This document shows positions 1 through 7,642 of a stretch of 43,750 bases of DNA, piece after piece. Source of the DNA: DAINRZ01 sp964634885 (GTDB lineage: Bacteria; Bacteroidota; Ignavibacteria; Kapaibacteriales; UBA2268). The notes under the pieces were generated by a model. The model saw nothing but the letters and a program-made list of their open reading frames with translations, ran no database searches and was not told the DNA's origin. The translations under genes were made by a program, and so were the position numbers. The stretch spans positions 1 to 43,750 of the forward strand of contig CAZWLN010000040.1 in NCBI GenBank assembly GCA_964634885.1, read 5' to 3'. The first letter of the stretch is position 1. Each line of letters starts with the position of its first letter.

Positions 1-2
1 CA

Positions 3-68
3 GAAGCTGAAACAATGAGAGCGATAAAAAGAATGCAGAAAGCAGCTGCCGACAGTCATTTCTTATAA
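3..68 (+). CDS. C-terminal end of a truncated gene (partial)
   Basis: One plus-strand frame is open from the left edge to a TAA at 66-68 and encodes about 21 residues, ending in KAAADSHFL. The residues are helix-compatible (alternating charged and Ala/Met positions). The stop is followed within 25 bases by a hairpin that could serve as a terminator. Only a short stretch is visible and no family can be recognised. Chance openness of a 22-codon frame is quite possible, so this is a tentative call. Confidence 0.3.
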   Translation, partial: EAETMRAIKRMQKAAADSHFL

Positions 69-84
69 TTGAAAACAGTTTTTT

Positions 85-123
85 ATAAAAAAATCCCCCT
101 CCCTGGTAACAAGAAGGGGGATT
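85..123 (-). terminator. Rho-independent terminator of the Spy-like/ECF operon
   Basis: Perfect 9-bp stem (92-100 AATCCCCCT pairing with 115-123 AGGGGGATT) around a 14-nt loop. Read on the minus strand the stem is followed by a run of T (complement of the A run at 87-93). It lies about 37 bases beyond the stop of the minus-strand Spy-like gene. It may also serve the truncated plus-strand gene on its left, but the plus-strand T-tract is weak. Confidence 0.75.
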
Positions 124-159
124 CTGCCTTATCTTTTACTTAAGTCCAATATTCATCTA

Positions 160-681
160 CTAATTGCCGCCGGGGCCACCATGACATCCGGGAGCACCGG
201 GGCCGCCATGTCCCATGCCGCAGCCATGGCCGCATTTCATGTCAAACTGCAGCCTCTGCTTTTCGTTAAGTATCTGCCTTACTGCCTGGATATGCTTCTC
301 ATGCTCTTTGGTCATCTGGGCATTAAGCGTGCTGATATCATCTACAAGGGCGAATATCTTATTCATGTCCGGTTTGTCTGCTGTTCTCAGTGTATTGAGC
401 TGTGCCTCTTTTTCCATCATCTGGTTTTTGAGGGGCTTCATTGCTTTCATCAAATCCATGTGCATTGTCTCCATCTTCTGCTTTTGTTCTTCGGTCAGGT
501 CGGGTATCATCTCTTTGCACCCGGCTCCCTGCATGGGTTTATCCATTGTAGGCTGCACCATCTTGCACTGTCCCTTATCCGGGGCATTTTTGCATGTACC
601 GGTACATCCTTTGTGAGGTTGTGCGTTAGCGGCAACGATGACGAACATCATCATGAGAGGAATAATCATTCTAAACTTCAT
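160..681 (-). CDS. Secreted Cys/His/Met-rich Spy/CpxP-like (LTxxQ family) protein
   Basis: A 173-residue exported protein. The start is the ATG at 681, preceded by AAAGG at good spacing; a further upstream start is not needed. Residues 1-20 form a signal peptide ending in VAANA before Gln. An N-terminal segment has four Cys in about 40 residues. The central part is an extended helix with an LTEEQKQKM motif and a second Q-R-L-F-type turn (LNEKQRLQF), the hallmark layout of the Spy/CpxP/ZraP family of periplasmic chaperones and metal-responsive proteins. The C-terminus is a Cys/His/Gly/Met tail (CGHGCGMGHGG and similar). Family knowledge suggests a periplasmic chaperone or metal-binding role; the metal-binding part is inferred from the Cys/His content. 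It is the last gene of the ECF sigma operon, 35 bases after the CnrX-like gene, and is probably the effector of that circuit. Confidence 0.8.
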   Translation of the reverse strand: MKFRMIIPLMMMFVIVAANAQPHKGCTGTCKNAPDKGQCKMVQPTMDKPMQGAGCKEMIPDLTEEQKQKMETMHMDLMKAMKPLKNQMMEKEAQLNTLRTADKPDMNKIFALVDDISTLNAQMTKEHEKHIQAVRQILNEKQRLQFDMKCGHGCGMGHGGPGAPGCHGGPGGN

Positions 682-716
682 ATCAATACCTTTTATTATT
701 AAAAAAAACAAATAAG

Positions 717-1277
717 TTAATTTCCGGTTTGGGGTGTCTGCGGACAGGGATGATGCATATTACGGTCCATTCCCCTGTCGTGGCCCATAGGACCGCATTG
801 TCCCTGTCTCTGCCAGCACATGCCGTCCAATAGCGACCTCAGTTTCATTTTCTGGTCCGGATTGCACATACCTTTTATCCGGATGAAATGCATTGCAAAA
901 GCATACTCATTGACAGCGGTCAGGCCACTGATGCGGTTTGTAAGCTGCCTAACGGCTGCAGTGTCCGGAATATCTCTCATGATCTCGTCGATGACTGCTT
1001 TCTTCAATGTGGCAATGCTGTCGAATATTGTCCTGCTTTTCGCGAAGTATTCGTTTCTTAATTCATTGAGCTTGATCATTTGCTCAGCAGTAAAATCCAT
1101 TTTGTTCTTCATGAAACCTTCGATGTGCTGCCTGTTACGGTGATATTTGAAATCCTGCATATCAGACCTGTCGGAATAGAAATAGAGGTACCAGATCGTT
1201 GCGAGCGAAAGAACATTAATCGCAACCAGTATAGTAACCAGAAGGGGTGTCCTGCTCTTTTTTCCTGTCTGCTCCAT
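717..1277 (-). CDS. CnrX-like membrane-anchored periplasmic heavy-metal/stress sensor
   Basis: A 186-residue protein with one N-terminal membrane segment (about residues 11-33) and a helical periplasmic domain. The domain contains FTAEQMIKLNELR and CNPDQKMKLRSLL, which are the paired LTxxQ-like motifs of the Spy/CpxP/CnrX superfamily. Histidines at 46 and 51 lie just after the membrane segment, another His sits in the AMHFIRIKG segment, and the C-terminal tail has Cys/His/Met (MCWQRQGQC, MHHPC). In CnrX the His cluster binds Co/Ni; whether these positions are equivalent is not shown. It follows the preceding gene with a one-base gap (TAATATG), so translation is probably coupled. Its position between a sigma-factor gene and a Spy-like gene supports a sensor role in a CnrYXH-type circuit. 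Confidence 0.7.
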   Translation of the reverse strand: MEQTGKKSRTPLLVTILVAINVLSLATIWYLYFYSDRSDMQDFKYHRNRQHIEGFMKNKMDFTAEQMIKLNELRNEYFAKSRTIFDSIATLKKAVIDEIMRDIPDTAAVRQLTNRISGLTAVNEYAFAMHFIRIKGMCNPDQKMKLRSLLDGMCWQRQGQCGPMGHDRGMDRNMHHPCPQTPQTGN

Positions 1278-1278
1278 A

Positions 1279-1593
1279 TTAATTTATCCCTTCATAATAA
1301 TAATTATAGTTGTCGGAACTTAGAACGTTGTAATCCTCTGCCACAGACTGGAATGTGACATCTTCAGACTCAGCGGCAGATGAGCCGTTGCTGAAAACAG
1401 TCAGTATCGTCGTCATGTTGAGGATTAGGAAAACAAGAAGCAACGCCGGTTTAAGAATGAAACTACCCTGTACAGGCTGGTTTTCCAGCCTTTCCCTAAT
1501 CCTGCTCCTAACACCCTGTTCGAAGCCGGGTTTCGGTTCTATGGTACTCATATTCCCATAGGTTTCTATTATTTTATCGATGTTCTTTTCCAT
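1279..1593 (-). CDS. Small single-pass membrane protein, probable anti-sigma factor
   Basis: 104 residues. The ATG at 1593 is chosen because GGAGAG precedes it at seven bases; an upstream in-frame TTG at 1608 would overlap that ribosome-binding site. Residues 1-47 are charged and helical (EKNIDKIIETYG, PGFEQGVRSRIRERLE). Residues about 49-68 form one hydrophobic membrane helix, followed by an acidic Ser/Asn/Tyr-rich outer segment. This cytoplasmic-helix plus single-TM layout directly behind an ECF sigma gene is typical of anti-sigma factors. The zinc-binding HxxxCxxC motif of ZAS anti-sigmas is absent, so it would be a CnrY-like, non-zinc type. Function is inferred from position and topology, not from a recognised domain. 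Confidence 0.55.
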   Translation of the reverse strand: MEKNIDKIIETYGNMSTIEPKPGFEQGVRSRIRERLENQPVQGSFILKPALLLVFLILNMTTILTVFSNGSSAAESEDVTFQSVAEDYNVLSSDNYNYYYEGIN

Positions 1594-1647
1594 TTTACAA
1601 CTCTCCAATCTATTTGTTTAATTTGACGTCGGTTTTTTTGTGACCTT

Positions 1648-2232
1648 TCACTTTAATTTTTTTTCCATGTCTGATTGCAATCTTTTTTTTGCGCGGTGAA
1701 TTAATGCAATGACTGAAGACTCAGTTGTTTTCATTACCTGGGCAATCTCCCTTACACTCATGTCCTCCATCTTGCTAAGAACGAAGGCCGTTCTCTGGGT
1801 TTCAGGCAGGGAGTCGATGGATTTCTGCAGCAATTCCAGCGTCTGCCGGTTGTTCAGTTCTTCGTCGGGCAGCCTGCTGTTAATGTCGGCAATGTCCGGT
1901 ACATCGGCAAGGTTAACAAGACTCTTAAGACTGTCGATCCTCTTCTTGCGCTTCTTTTTCCTGATGAGGTCCAGGGACTTCCTAACGGCAATCCTGTAAA
2001 TCCATGTTGCAAGGCTGGCCTCTTTCCTGAAACTGCCCACTGAGAGATATATCTCCGTAAAGACTTCCTGCGCTGTGTCTTCCGCATCCTCGCGATTGAA
2101 CAGGAACTTGTAGCAGATGTTAAGTACATATTTCCTGTATTCGCTGACAAGCCTCGAGAAATAGTATTCGTTGCCGCTTTGAAGACCGGCAATATACTCA
2201 TCCTGTGTTATTTTTAACTCATTTACATTCAT
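1648..2232 (-). CDS. ECF-family RNA polymerase sigma factor
   Basis: 194 residues, the usual ECF size. Region 2 is visible as YKFLFNREDAEDTAQEVF followed by FRKEASLATWIYRIAVRKSLDLIRKK. Region 4 is visible as LPETQRTAFVLSKMEDMSVREIAQVMKTTESSVIALIHRAKKRL, with a clear helix-turn-helix. The linker between them is short and acidic, and there is no regulatory extension. It directs RNA polymerase to alternative promoters. It is the first gene of a minus-strand operon continuing into the probable anti-sigma factor (54-base gap), the CnrX-like sensor and the Spy-like effector, and probably autoregulates that operon. No strong Shine-Dalgarno site precedes the ATG. Confidence 0.93.
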   Translation of the reverse strand: MNVNELKITQDEYIAGLQSGNEYYFSRLVSEYRKYVLNICYKFLFNREDAEDTAQEVFTEIYLSVGSFRKEASLATWIYRIAVRKSLDLIRKKKRKKRIDSLKSLVNLADVPDIADINSRLPDEELNNRQTLELLQKSIDSLPETQRTAFVLSKMEDMSVREIAQVMKTTESSVIALIHRAKKRLQSDMEKKLK

Positions 2233-2291
2233 GGTGTCATTAGACGCCCTATTAGCAAAATATTTGCACTACATACATTTACTTGTTAAGA

Positions 2292-2313
2292 TTTTACAAA
2301 ACTTTTACTTTTA
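2292..2313. promoter_or_regulatory. Candidate tandem 11-bp operator upstream of the ECF sigma gene
   Basis: Two adjacent 11-bp units, TTTTACAAAAC and TTTTACTTTTA, lie 60-80 bases upstream of the sigma start in a very AT-rich spacer. The phasing (TTTAC every 11 bases) and core match the repeats in the two-component promoter at 7643-7686; the longer comparison 2291-2308 versus 7664-7681 is 16 of 18 identical. A third overlapping TTTAC is at 2310-2314. OmpR-class regulators bind 10-11-bp direct repeats. AT-richness makes chance matches easy, so this is a hypothesis. Confidence 0.35.
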
Positions 2314-2477
2314 CTATTCCTTAAGAAAATGAAAAATAAATAATTTAACTCAAATGTGCAGAATAAATAAAAATATATATTATATTTATAAGTTATTGAA
2401 ATATCATTTTTTATATATTAATGAATTTTCATAATTAATTTTTTGAATTTGTGATTTGATGTTTTAAGGCGAGGGCC

Positions 2478-2786
2478 ATGGCTTTTGACGATGAGAGGGT
2501 TGTAACGCTGACTCCACAGGGAATCAGAGGCGTAACAATAATAAAAGACAGGTATGAATTAGTTAAAGATACTCTGATCAATATCCTGAAGGACAATGGT
2601 GAATCCACAATAACCGAGCTTTCCAACGAGGCCGAGGAGCGGCTTAACGGCAGGTTCAGCGGCTCACTCTCTTGGTATGTCGTCTCGGTCGAACTGGACC
2701 TCGAAGCCAGGGGCATCATCGAAAGAGTCCAAAAGAACGACAACCTTCACAAATTCAGGCTCAGTAACGTCAACAGCAGCAATTGA
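2478..2786 (+). CDS. DUF6958-like small protein, possible winged helix
   Basis: 102 residues starting at an ATG after GGCGAGGGCC. The sequence reads as a compact domain: a beta-like start (VVTLTPQGIRGVTI), a helix (DRYELVKDTLINIL), then a helix-turn-helix-like stretch ITELSNEAEERLNGRF and WYVVSVELDLEARGIIERV. The TPQG start, the SWYVVSVELDLEARG block and the overall length are those I associate with the DUF6958 family, of unknown function. A nucleic-acid-binding winged helix is plausible from the helix-strand order, but not shown. It stands alone on the plus strand between the divergent ECF operon and a convergent transporter, and ends at a strong terminator. Confidence 0.75.
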   Translation: MAFDDERVVTLTPQGIRGVTIIKDRYELVKDTLINILKDNGESTITELSNEAEERLNGRFSGSLSWYVVSVELDLEARGIIERVQKNDNLHKFRLSNVNSSN

Positions 2787-2805
2787 AATTGTAAATACTA
2801 AAAGC

Positions 2806-2843
2806 AAAAAAGCCGTGCCACTCAATGCGACACGGCTTTTTTT
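2806..2843. terminator. Bidirectional Rho-independent terminator
   Basis: Perfect 12-bp stem (2806-2817 with 2831-2842): a GC core GCCGTG/CACGGC flanked by A6 on the left and T7 on the right, loop 13 nt. The A and T runs make it functional in both directions. It separates the convergent DUF6958-like and peptide-transporter genes. Confidence 0.9.
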
Positions 2844-2864
2844 ATTGTTTTTTCCATTCAATTG

Positions 2865-4544
2865 CTATTTCGTAGCAGTTTCCAGTCGTTTCATAATCGA
2901 GAAAATGAAAGTTGCTGAGAGAAGGCAACATACTACAAGGATTGCCCAGAATACCCACAGTTGTACCTGGTTCCAAAGTAGGCCCATCAAAGCAACAGCG
3001 TAATTACCGATGGCTGTAGCTGCAAGCCAACCACCCTGCATCAAGCCCTTATATTTAGGTGGGGCTACTCTTGAAACAAAGGAAATACCCATGGGGCTGA
3101 GGAACAGTTCAGCAATGGTAAGAATGAAATAAGTTGATATCAGCCAGTATGGTGTTACGAGCATATTCTCAGGTGCCCGTACCTCATTTATATCCATTGG
3201 GCTGAATCCGGTAAGTGATAGAGATCCGATCACAAGCATTGTAAATCCAATGGCAGTGATTACCATGCCGATACCTATTTTTCTGGGAGCCGACGGTTCT
3301 TTACCTCGTCTGTTGAGCCAGCTGAAAAACATTACTACAAGCGGAGTAAGAGCTACGATGAAAAACGGATTGAAATGCTGGAACATCTGGGGAGTGAAAG
3401 GATTGATGGATTCATAGGTGTTAATCCGGAAATATGCAAGTATTGCAAAGCCGGCAAACGCTATTGCCCCCAGTATCCTTGTCCGCGCCTGGACATTCTT
3501 TTTAATCATAAATACCAGGCCGACTAATGAAAGGAAGATCGGTAACAGTCCAAACAGGTCAAACCATGTATTAGTATAGAAATCAACAGAACCTACGGTA
3601 TAGTCCCTGGCAAATATCGTCATTGCAGCTCCATTCTGATGGAATGCCATCCAGAAAAAGATTACTACAAAAAACACCAAACCCAAAGCTACAAGTCTTT
3701 CTTTCGTTTGCTGCGGAGTAAGTTCAACAACCTGGTTTTTCGTGTCGACATTTTTGGCTTTCTCTGCTTCTGTCATGTCGGCATGTTTATAATACTTGCG
3801 GAAGAGCCAGAATATCAGCATTGACAGGATAAGACTGATGCAAGCGACACCAAAAGCGTAGTGATAGGATTCGCCGAGCACCCCGATATAGTTCTTTGCA
3901 AAACCTGCCAGATCGGCAACATTGGCTCCCTGTGCCTGGGCCAGTTTTGTAAGTTCACCGGTAACAGAAGCGTCTCCACCGAGGAATTTATGTGCTAGTG
4001 CAGGAATGCCGGCGTCATAGGTGTAATTGTGTCCTTTGAGAATCCAGTTGCTCACAAAGTTAGCGGCTGTCGGTGCAAACATAGCTCCGATATTAATACC
4101 CATGTAGAATATGTTAAAGGCAACATCCCTGTTCTTGCTGTATTCGGGGGCATCATAAAGATTGCCTACCAACGCCTGAAGGTTACCTTTGAACAGGCCT
4201 GTACCAAGCGATATTACTGCCAGGGCAGTAATAATCAGCCAAAGGCCCGGGTCTGCCACAATCGGCAATACCATCAGAAGGTAGCCCAAAAACATAACAA
4301 ATATACCTATGCCGATCGTCTTCCCATAGCCGAGTACTCTATCTGCAATTAAACCTCCAACGAGCGGCATGAAATATATGGCAGCAAGGAATATTCCGAA
4401 AAACTGCGTCGCTTCCGCTGCCGTATAGCCATATTTCGCCTGGAGGAACAGCGTAAATATCGCTAACATGGTATAGTAGCCGAAACGCTCTCCCATGTTT
4501 GTAAAAAACAGAACAATTAACCCTTTAGGGTGACCTTTTAACAT
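2865..4544 (-). CDS. POT/PTR family peptide MFS transporter
   Basis: A 559-residue integral membrane protein with many hydrophobic segments (12-14 predicted by eye). It carries the PTR2-type motif FNIFYMGINIGAMFAP on TM5 and the N-terminal block NMGERFGYYTMLAIF on TM1. The family imports di- and tripeptides with protons. Two oddities are visible. The proton-coupling ExxER motif reads N16-M-G-E19-R20, so the first Glu is Asn. There is also a long hydrophilic insert of about 65 residues (roughly 165-230) between two helices, which makes the protein longer than the usual 460-510 residues. AAGGGAG precedes the ATG. The gene is monocistronic and ends at the shared terminator. Substrate and coupling ion cannot be fixed from sequence. 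Confidence 0.9.
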   Translation of the reverse strand: MLKGHPKGLIVLFFTNMGERFGYYTMLAIFTLFLQAKYGYTAAEATQFFGIFLAAIYFMPLVGGLIADRVLGYGKTIGIGIFVMFLGYLLMVLPIVADPGLWLIITALAVISLGTGLFKGNLQALVGNLYDAPEYSKNRDVAFNIFYMGINIGAMFAPTAANFVSNWILKGHNYTYDAGIPALAHKFLGGDASVTGELTKLAQAQGANVADLAGFAKNYIGVLGESYHYAFGVACISLILSMLIFWLFRKYYKHADMTEAEKAKNVDTKNQVVELTPQQTKERLVALGLVFFVVIFFWMAFHQNGAAMTIFARDYTVGSVDFYTNTWFDLFGLLPIFLSLVGLVFMIKKNVQARTRILGAIAFAGFAILAYFRINTYESINPFTPQMFQHFNPFFIVALTPLVVMFFSWLNRRGKEPSAPRKIGIGMVITAIGFTMLVIGSLSLTGFSPMDINEVRAPENMLVTPYWLISTYFILTIAELFLSPMGISFVSRVAPPKYKGLMQGGWLAATAIGNYAVALMGLLWNQVQLWVFWAILVVCCLLSATFIFSIMKRLETATK

Positions 4545-4719
4545 AGCACTCCCTTAGATTTTTAAAAAATATTTAATTTCAAATTTCTAAATCCTATAAT
4601 AACAAAGTTTTCCCAGTTTTGAAACAGAAAAAAGTAATATTAACAGGAATTAATATATATTGGTACAGGTAAAGGAATAAGTAAAGTAGGATGCTTTAAA
4701 GGCACATATCCAGAAAATC

Positions 4720-5170
4720 GGCTCTTCGCTATTCGGTATGGGCACAATTATAATATTTGTCATGATGGTGGTAAAGAGGTCGTATAATTGAATTACAATA
4801 TTGAGACGCAAGGCCTTGCGTCTCTACTAGTGCGGCTTTCCACAGTTTCGTATGAGAGAATAGGACACTCGTTGTTCTTCAACCCCACCTAAATCCTCCC
4901 CATTGGGGAGGACTTCAAGAGTCCATATTCTTGCCCCTTCCCCTTGGGGAAGGCTGGGATGGGGTAAGTTAGTTTATCAAGTTAATAAAGTTCATAAAGT
5001 TTGTAAAGATAGAAGGAAAAGCAGGCTCTTCTTACTCCTTCTCCTTGGGGAATAATTCCCCTTGGGGAAGGCTGGGATGGGGTCGGGATGGGATATTTTC
5101 AATGTATGAGTATTTATCTTCCAATTACTAATACCCACTTCAAATTGAGAATATCCCTAAAAATCCCCCT
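4720..5170. repeat. Dispersed intergenic repeat, copy A
   Basis: The 653-base stretch 4545-5197 has no plausible gene. From GGCTCTTCGCTATTCGGTATGG onward it is collinear and clearly homologous, with indels, to 37440-37850 in the same orientation. Conserved landmarks in order are the GAGACGCAAGG palindrome (4803-4824), CAGTTTCGTAT, CTCGTTGTTCTTCAACCCCA, the CCTCCCC/GGGGAGG hairpin, CCTTCCCC/GGGGAAGG hairpins followed by CTGGGATGGGGT, and a decayed AT-rich tail with CAATTACTA. Copy A contains an extra CCTTGGGGAA block. No open frame spans either copy, so this looks like a non-coding repeat or a decayed element. Confidence 0.85.
4803..4824. repeat. Perfect 22-bp palindrome inside repeat copy A
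   Basis: GAGACGCAAGG followed directly by its reverse complement CCTTGCGTCTC. The counterpart in copy B is longer (28 bp, arms GTAGAGACGCAAGG). This is the same style as short palindromic repeats known from cyanobacteria and some Bacteroidota genomes that begin GTAGAGACG (recalled similarity, not checked). Confidence 0.85.
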
Positions 5171-5197
5171 TCTACCCCCAAACTGCCATTCTGTATG

Positions 5198-5881
5198 TCA
5201 CTCGCAGAACTTGTAACCGAAACCGTGTACAGTAATGATCCGGACCGGTTTCTTCGGGTCGTCCTCGAGTTTCTGCCGCAGCCAGCCTATGTGTGTGTCG
5301 ATGGTCCTCGTCGAAGGGCTCTCTCCGTAACCCCACACCTCGTTGAGTATCTCATCCCTCGTAACAAGCCGTCCACGATTAATAAGAAGGTACTTGAGCA
5401 ACTGGAATTCCTTGGTCGTCAGATCGACCCTGGCGCCGGACTTGTAAACCTCCACCCCCTGCAAGTCGATCTGAAGGTCGCCAATCTTCTGCACCCCGGT
5501 CAATTCCGGGTAGTTGGAACTGCGGCGTATGAGCGCCTCGATGCGGGCAAGCAATTCCGAATAGTTAAAGGGCTTCGTCAGGTAATCATCGGCGCCGAGT
5601 TTCAGTCCCGTAATCTTGTCTGCTGTCTGGCTCCTGGCTGTCAGCATCAGGATGGGCGTTTTGCAGCCTGCCGACCGCAGTTTGCTGCAAATGTCGAAAC
5701 CGCTTTTGCCTTTTAACATTATGTCAAGCAGAATCAGGCTGTAGTTACCGTCAATGGCAAGCCTGAAAGCCGTACCGCTGTTGTCGGTACTGTTCGTATC
5801 AAATCCTTCCGACTCGAGCCTGTCTGTAAGCGTAAGCACCAGGCCCGGGTCGTCCTCGACTATTAATATTTTATTAGCCAT
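5198..5881 (-). CDS. OmpR/PhoB-family response regulator
   Basis: 227 residues. The start MANKILIVEDD at 5881 is set by the GGAG seven bases upstream; it overlaps the kinase stop by eight bases, so the pair is translationally coupled. The receiver domain (1-120) has the acidic pocket E9-D10-D11, phospho-acceptor D53 (ILLDIML) and K103 in YLTKPF. The C-terminal winged helix (about 130-225) shows VDLTTKEFQLLKYLL, RGRLVTRDEILNEVWG, the RTIDTHIGWLRQKL recognition region and the VHGFGYKF wing. It is a DNA-binding output regulator. The divergently transcribed lipoprotein and Spy-like genes, and the 11-bp repeats in the shared spacer, are its likely local targets. Confidence 0.93.
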   Translation of the reverse strand: MANKILIVEDDPGLVLTLTDRLESEGFDTNSTDNSGTAFRLAIDGNYSLILLDIMLKGKSGFDICSKLRSAGCKTPILMLTARSQTADKITGLKLGADDYLTKPFNYSELLARIEALIRRSSNYPELTGVQKIGDLQIDLQGVEVYKSGARVDLTTKEFQLLKYLLINRGRLVTRDEILNEVWGYGESPSTRTIDTHIGWLRQKLEDDPKKPVRIITVHGFGYKFCE

Positions 5882-7580
5882 CGACATACTCCGGTAATTC
5901 AATAAATACATCTGTACCGCTGCCGGGCTTACTCTCCACTCTGATAGTCCCTTTGTGTATCCCGACAGCATTCTTAACGATTGACAACCCGATACCATTA
6001 CCGGGTATATTATTCTCTACGGGGGCACTGCCCCTGAAAAACGGTTCGAAGATGCGCGCCAGCTCTTTCTGTGGTATCCCCCTGCCGTTGTCGGACACCC
6101 TGACAATTACTCCCGACTTCTTACTGCCCCGGTATATCTTTACGAGAAGGGCTGCAGGTTTCTCGCTGAACTTAACGGAATTGGACATAATATTCCTGAA
6201 AGCGGAAAACAGCAGTTGCTCATTGCCCAATATGAATATACTGTCCGACTCCTTTTCGACGGAAATCGTCAATTCATCCTCTCCAAGCTGGGAAGCAAAT
6301 GAATCCCTGACTTCCTTAATTAGCGCAATAAGGTCGATTTTTACAAAATTCGTGTAAGGCTTACTGGTTCTCACTCCTGCATAGGCAAGCGTTGTTTCGA
6401 TCATATCCCAAAGCTTGTCGCTCTCCCTTACAATCAAATCTCCGTAAGACAGGGCCTTTTTACTATCATTAACGATGCCGTCGGACAGGTTCTGTGCCGC
6501 GGAACGTATTACGGTAAGCGGAGTCCTTAATTCGTGGGAAACGCCGGCAACGAACTGCATCTGCAGTTCCGCAAGTTTCTGGCGTTTTGAAAGGTTCACT
6601 GCAATCATTATTACAACGATTGTCAGCAATATCAGCACAGAAAAACTGATGGCAAGGTTCCTGTACCTGATGCCGTCAACGAGGGATTCCAACTGACCCT
6701 GTTTGAAAGCCACCCGCAATTCATAGCCGGCAATCATCTTCTCTGACCTTTTCCTGAACTGTTCGTTGCTGAAAGGGTTGCCCCTGTCTTTCTTCCTGTC
6801 GGGCCACCGCAGCTTGTCCCTGCCGTGCTTCATATCGCCGGATTCTTTCATCGGCCCGTGTATCATCCCGATTGGAATAATGAAATCATATTCCTGCTTG
6901 CCCGGCTGCCGGTAATCGTGGTCATTTGTAAAAATGACCGAATCCCTGCCGTTTACCACTGAAAATATTATTCTCTTACTGATGAATTCCGGAATGATTA
7001 TCCCGAAATTATGCTCTATTACATCTTTAATCACTTTCTCCCTGTCAAGGACAAGAATGACACGTCCCTGCTTTTCACCGGGAGGAAAGAGTTTCAGCAC
7101 GAGGTATTTGAAATCGCAGCAAACGTAAGCCGGCATCGGCAGGTCAATGCTGTCGTTAATGCTGGCCTTCAGATCAGGGAAACCTGCCGAAACGGCAGAA
7201 TCAGCCAAATAAACATATCCGGACGACTGCCTGTCCATCTGCCAGCTACCGGATGAATCCCCAATACCCATATAAAGTACAGATTTCACATAACCGGAGT
7301 ATTTACCGGAACGGAACACCTTCATCTTGTCGGACAAACGGCTCTTAAGACTGTCGCTGTCACCACCCATAATGAAGAATTCATCGTAGAGGTTCTGCAA
7401 GAAATCCGACACCCTCATTGTGTACAGATGGCAGTCAGATTCGAGATTGAACATAAAGTTGCTTTTCTCCTGCTCGCTCAGTTCTCCAAGCCATTTGTAC
7501 TGAAGAAACGCAAGCAGCGGTACCAGTGTGAAAAGCGCAACGTACAGCGCAATAATAATATTCTTCTTCTTCTTACTCAT
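5874..7580 (-). CDS. Membrane sensor histidine kinase, partner of the adjacent OmpR-type regulator
   Basis: 568 residues from the ATG at 7580; an in-frame GTG two codons upstream is possible. A membrane helix at about 8-26 and a second at about 309-331 (SVLILLTIVVIMIAVNL) flank a periplasmic sensor of about 280 residues that matches no domain I recognise. The sensor has a Met/His-containing patch (GMIHGPM, MKHGRDK). The dimerisation domain has FVAGVSHELRTPLT with phospho-accepting H349. The ATP-binding domain has an N box (FRNIMSNSVKFS), DNGRGIP, FEPFFRG and GNGIGLSI. It is first in a two-gene minus-strand operon. Because the divergent genes encode a lipoprotein and a Spy-like protein, the stimulus is probably envelope stress or metal; this is inference. 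Confidence 0.93.
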   Translation of the reverse strand: MSKKKKNIIIALYVALFTLVPLLAFLQYKWLGELSEQEKSNFMFNLESDCHLYTMRVSDFLQNLYDEFFIMGGDSDSLKSRLSDKMKVFRSGKYSGYVKSVLYMGIGDSSGSWQMDRQSSGYVYLADSAVSAGFPDLKASINDSIDLPMPAYVCCDFKYLVLKLFPPGEKQGRVILVLDREKVIKDVIEHNFGIIIPEFISKRIIFSVVNGRDSVIFTNDHDYRQPGKQEYDFIIPIGMIHGPMKESGDMKHGRDKLRWPDRKKDRGNPFSNEQFRKRSEKMIAGYELRVAFKQGQLESLVDGIRYRNLAISFSVLILLTIVVIMIAVNLSKRQKLAELQMQFVAGVSHELRTPLTVIRSAAQNLSDGIVNDSKKALSYGDLIVRESDKLWDMIETTLAYAGVRTSKPYTNFVKIDLIALIKEVRDSFASQLGEDELTISVEKESDSIFILGNEQLLFSAFRNIMSNSVKFSEKPAALLVKIYRGSKKSGVIVRVSDNGRGIPQKELARIFEPFFRGSAPVENNIPGNGIGLSIVKNAVGIHKGTIRVESKPGSGTDVFIELPEYVDG

Positions 7581-7609
7581 AATCACTTCTATTACTTTTC
7601 CTTTAAGGA

Positions 7610-7617
7610 CAAATTTA
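7610..7617 (-). promoter_or_regulatory. Candidate -7 element for the kinase-regulator operon
   Basis: The minus strand reads TAAATTTG, a full match to the Bacteroidota -7 consensus TAnnTTTG, about 30 bases upstream of the kinase start. No convincing -33 TTTG is seen at 19-21 bases, so the call is weak, and it is uncertain that this lineage uses that promoter class. Confidence 0.25.
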
Positions 7618-7642
7618 CTGCTATTTTCGGTTAATTTTCAGA

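Noticed and set aside
181..702. Plus-strand frame opposite the Spy-like gene
   Set aside because: His/Cys/Leu-rich shadow; the minus-strand frame has signal peptide, ribosome-binding site and family motifs.
4893..5095. Repeated CCTTGGGGAAGG/GGGATGGGGT blocks considered as a CRISPR-like array
   Set aside because: Units are irregularly spaced, spacers are not of constant length, and the blocks recur inside a dispersed repeat rather than as an array.
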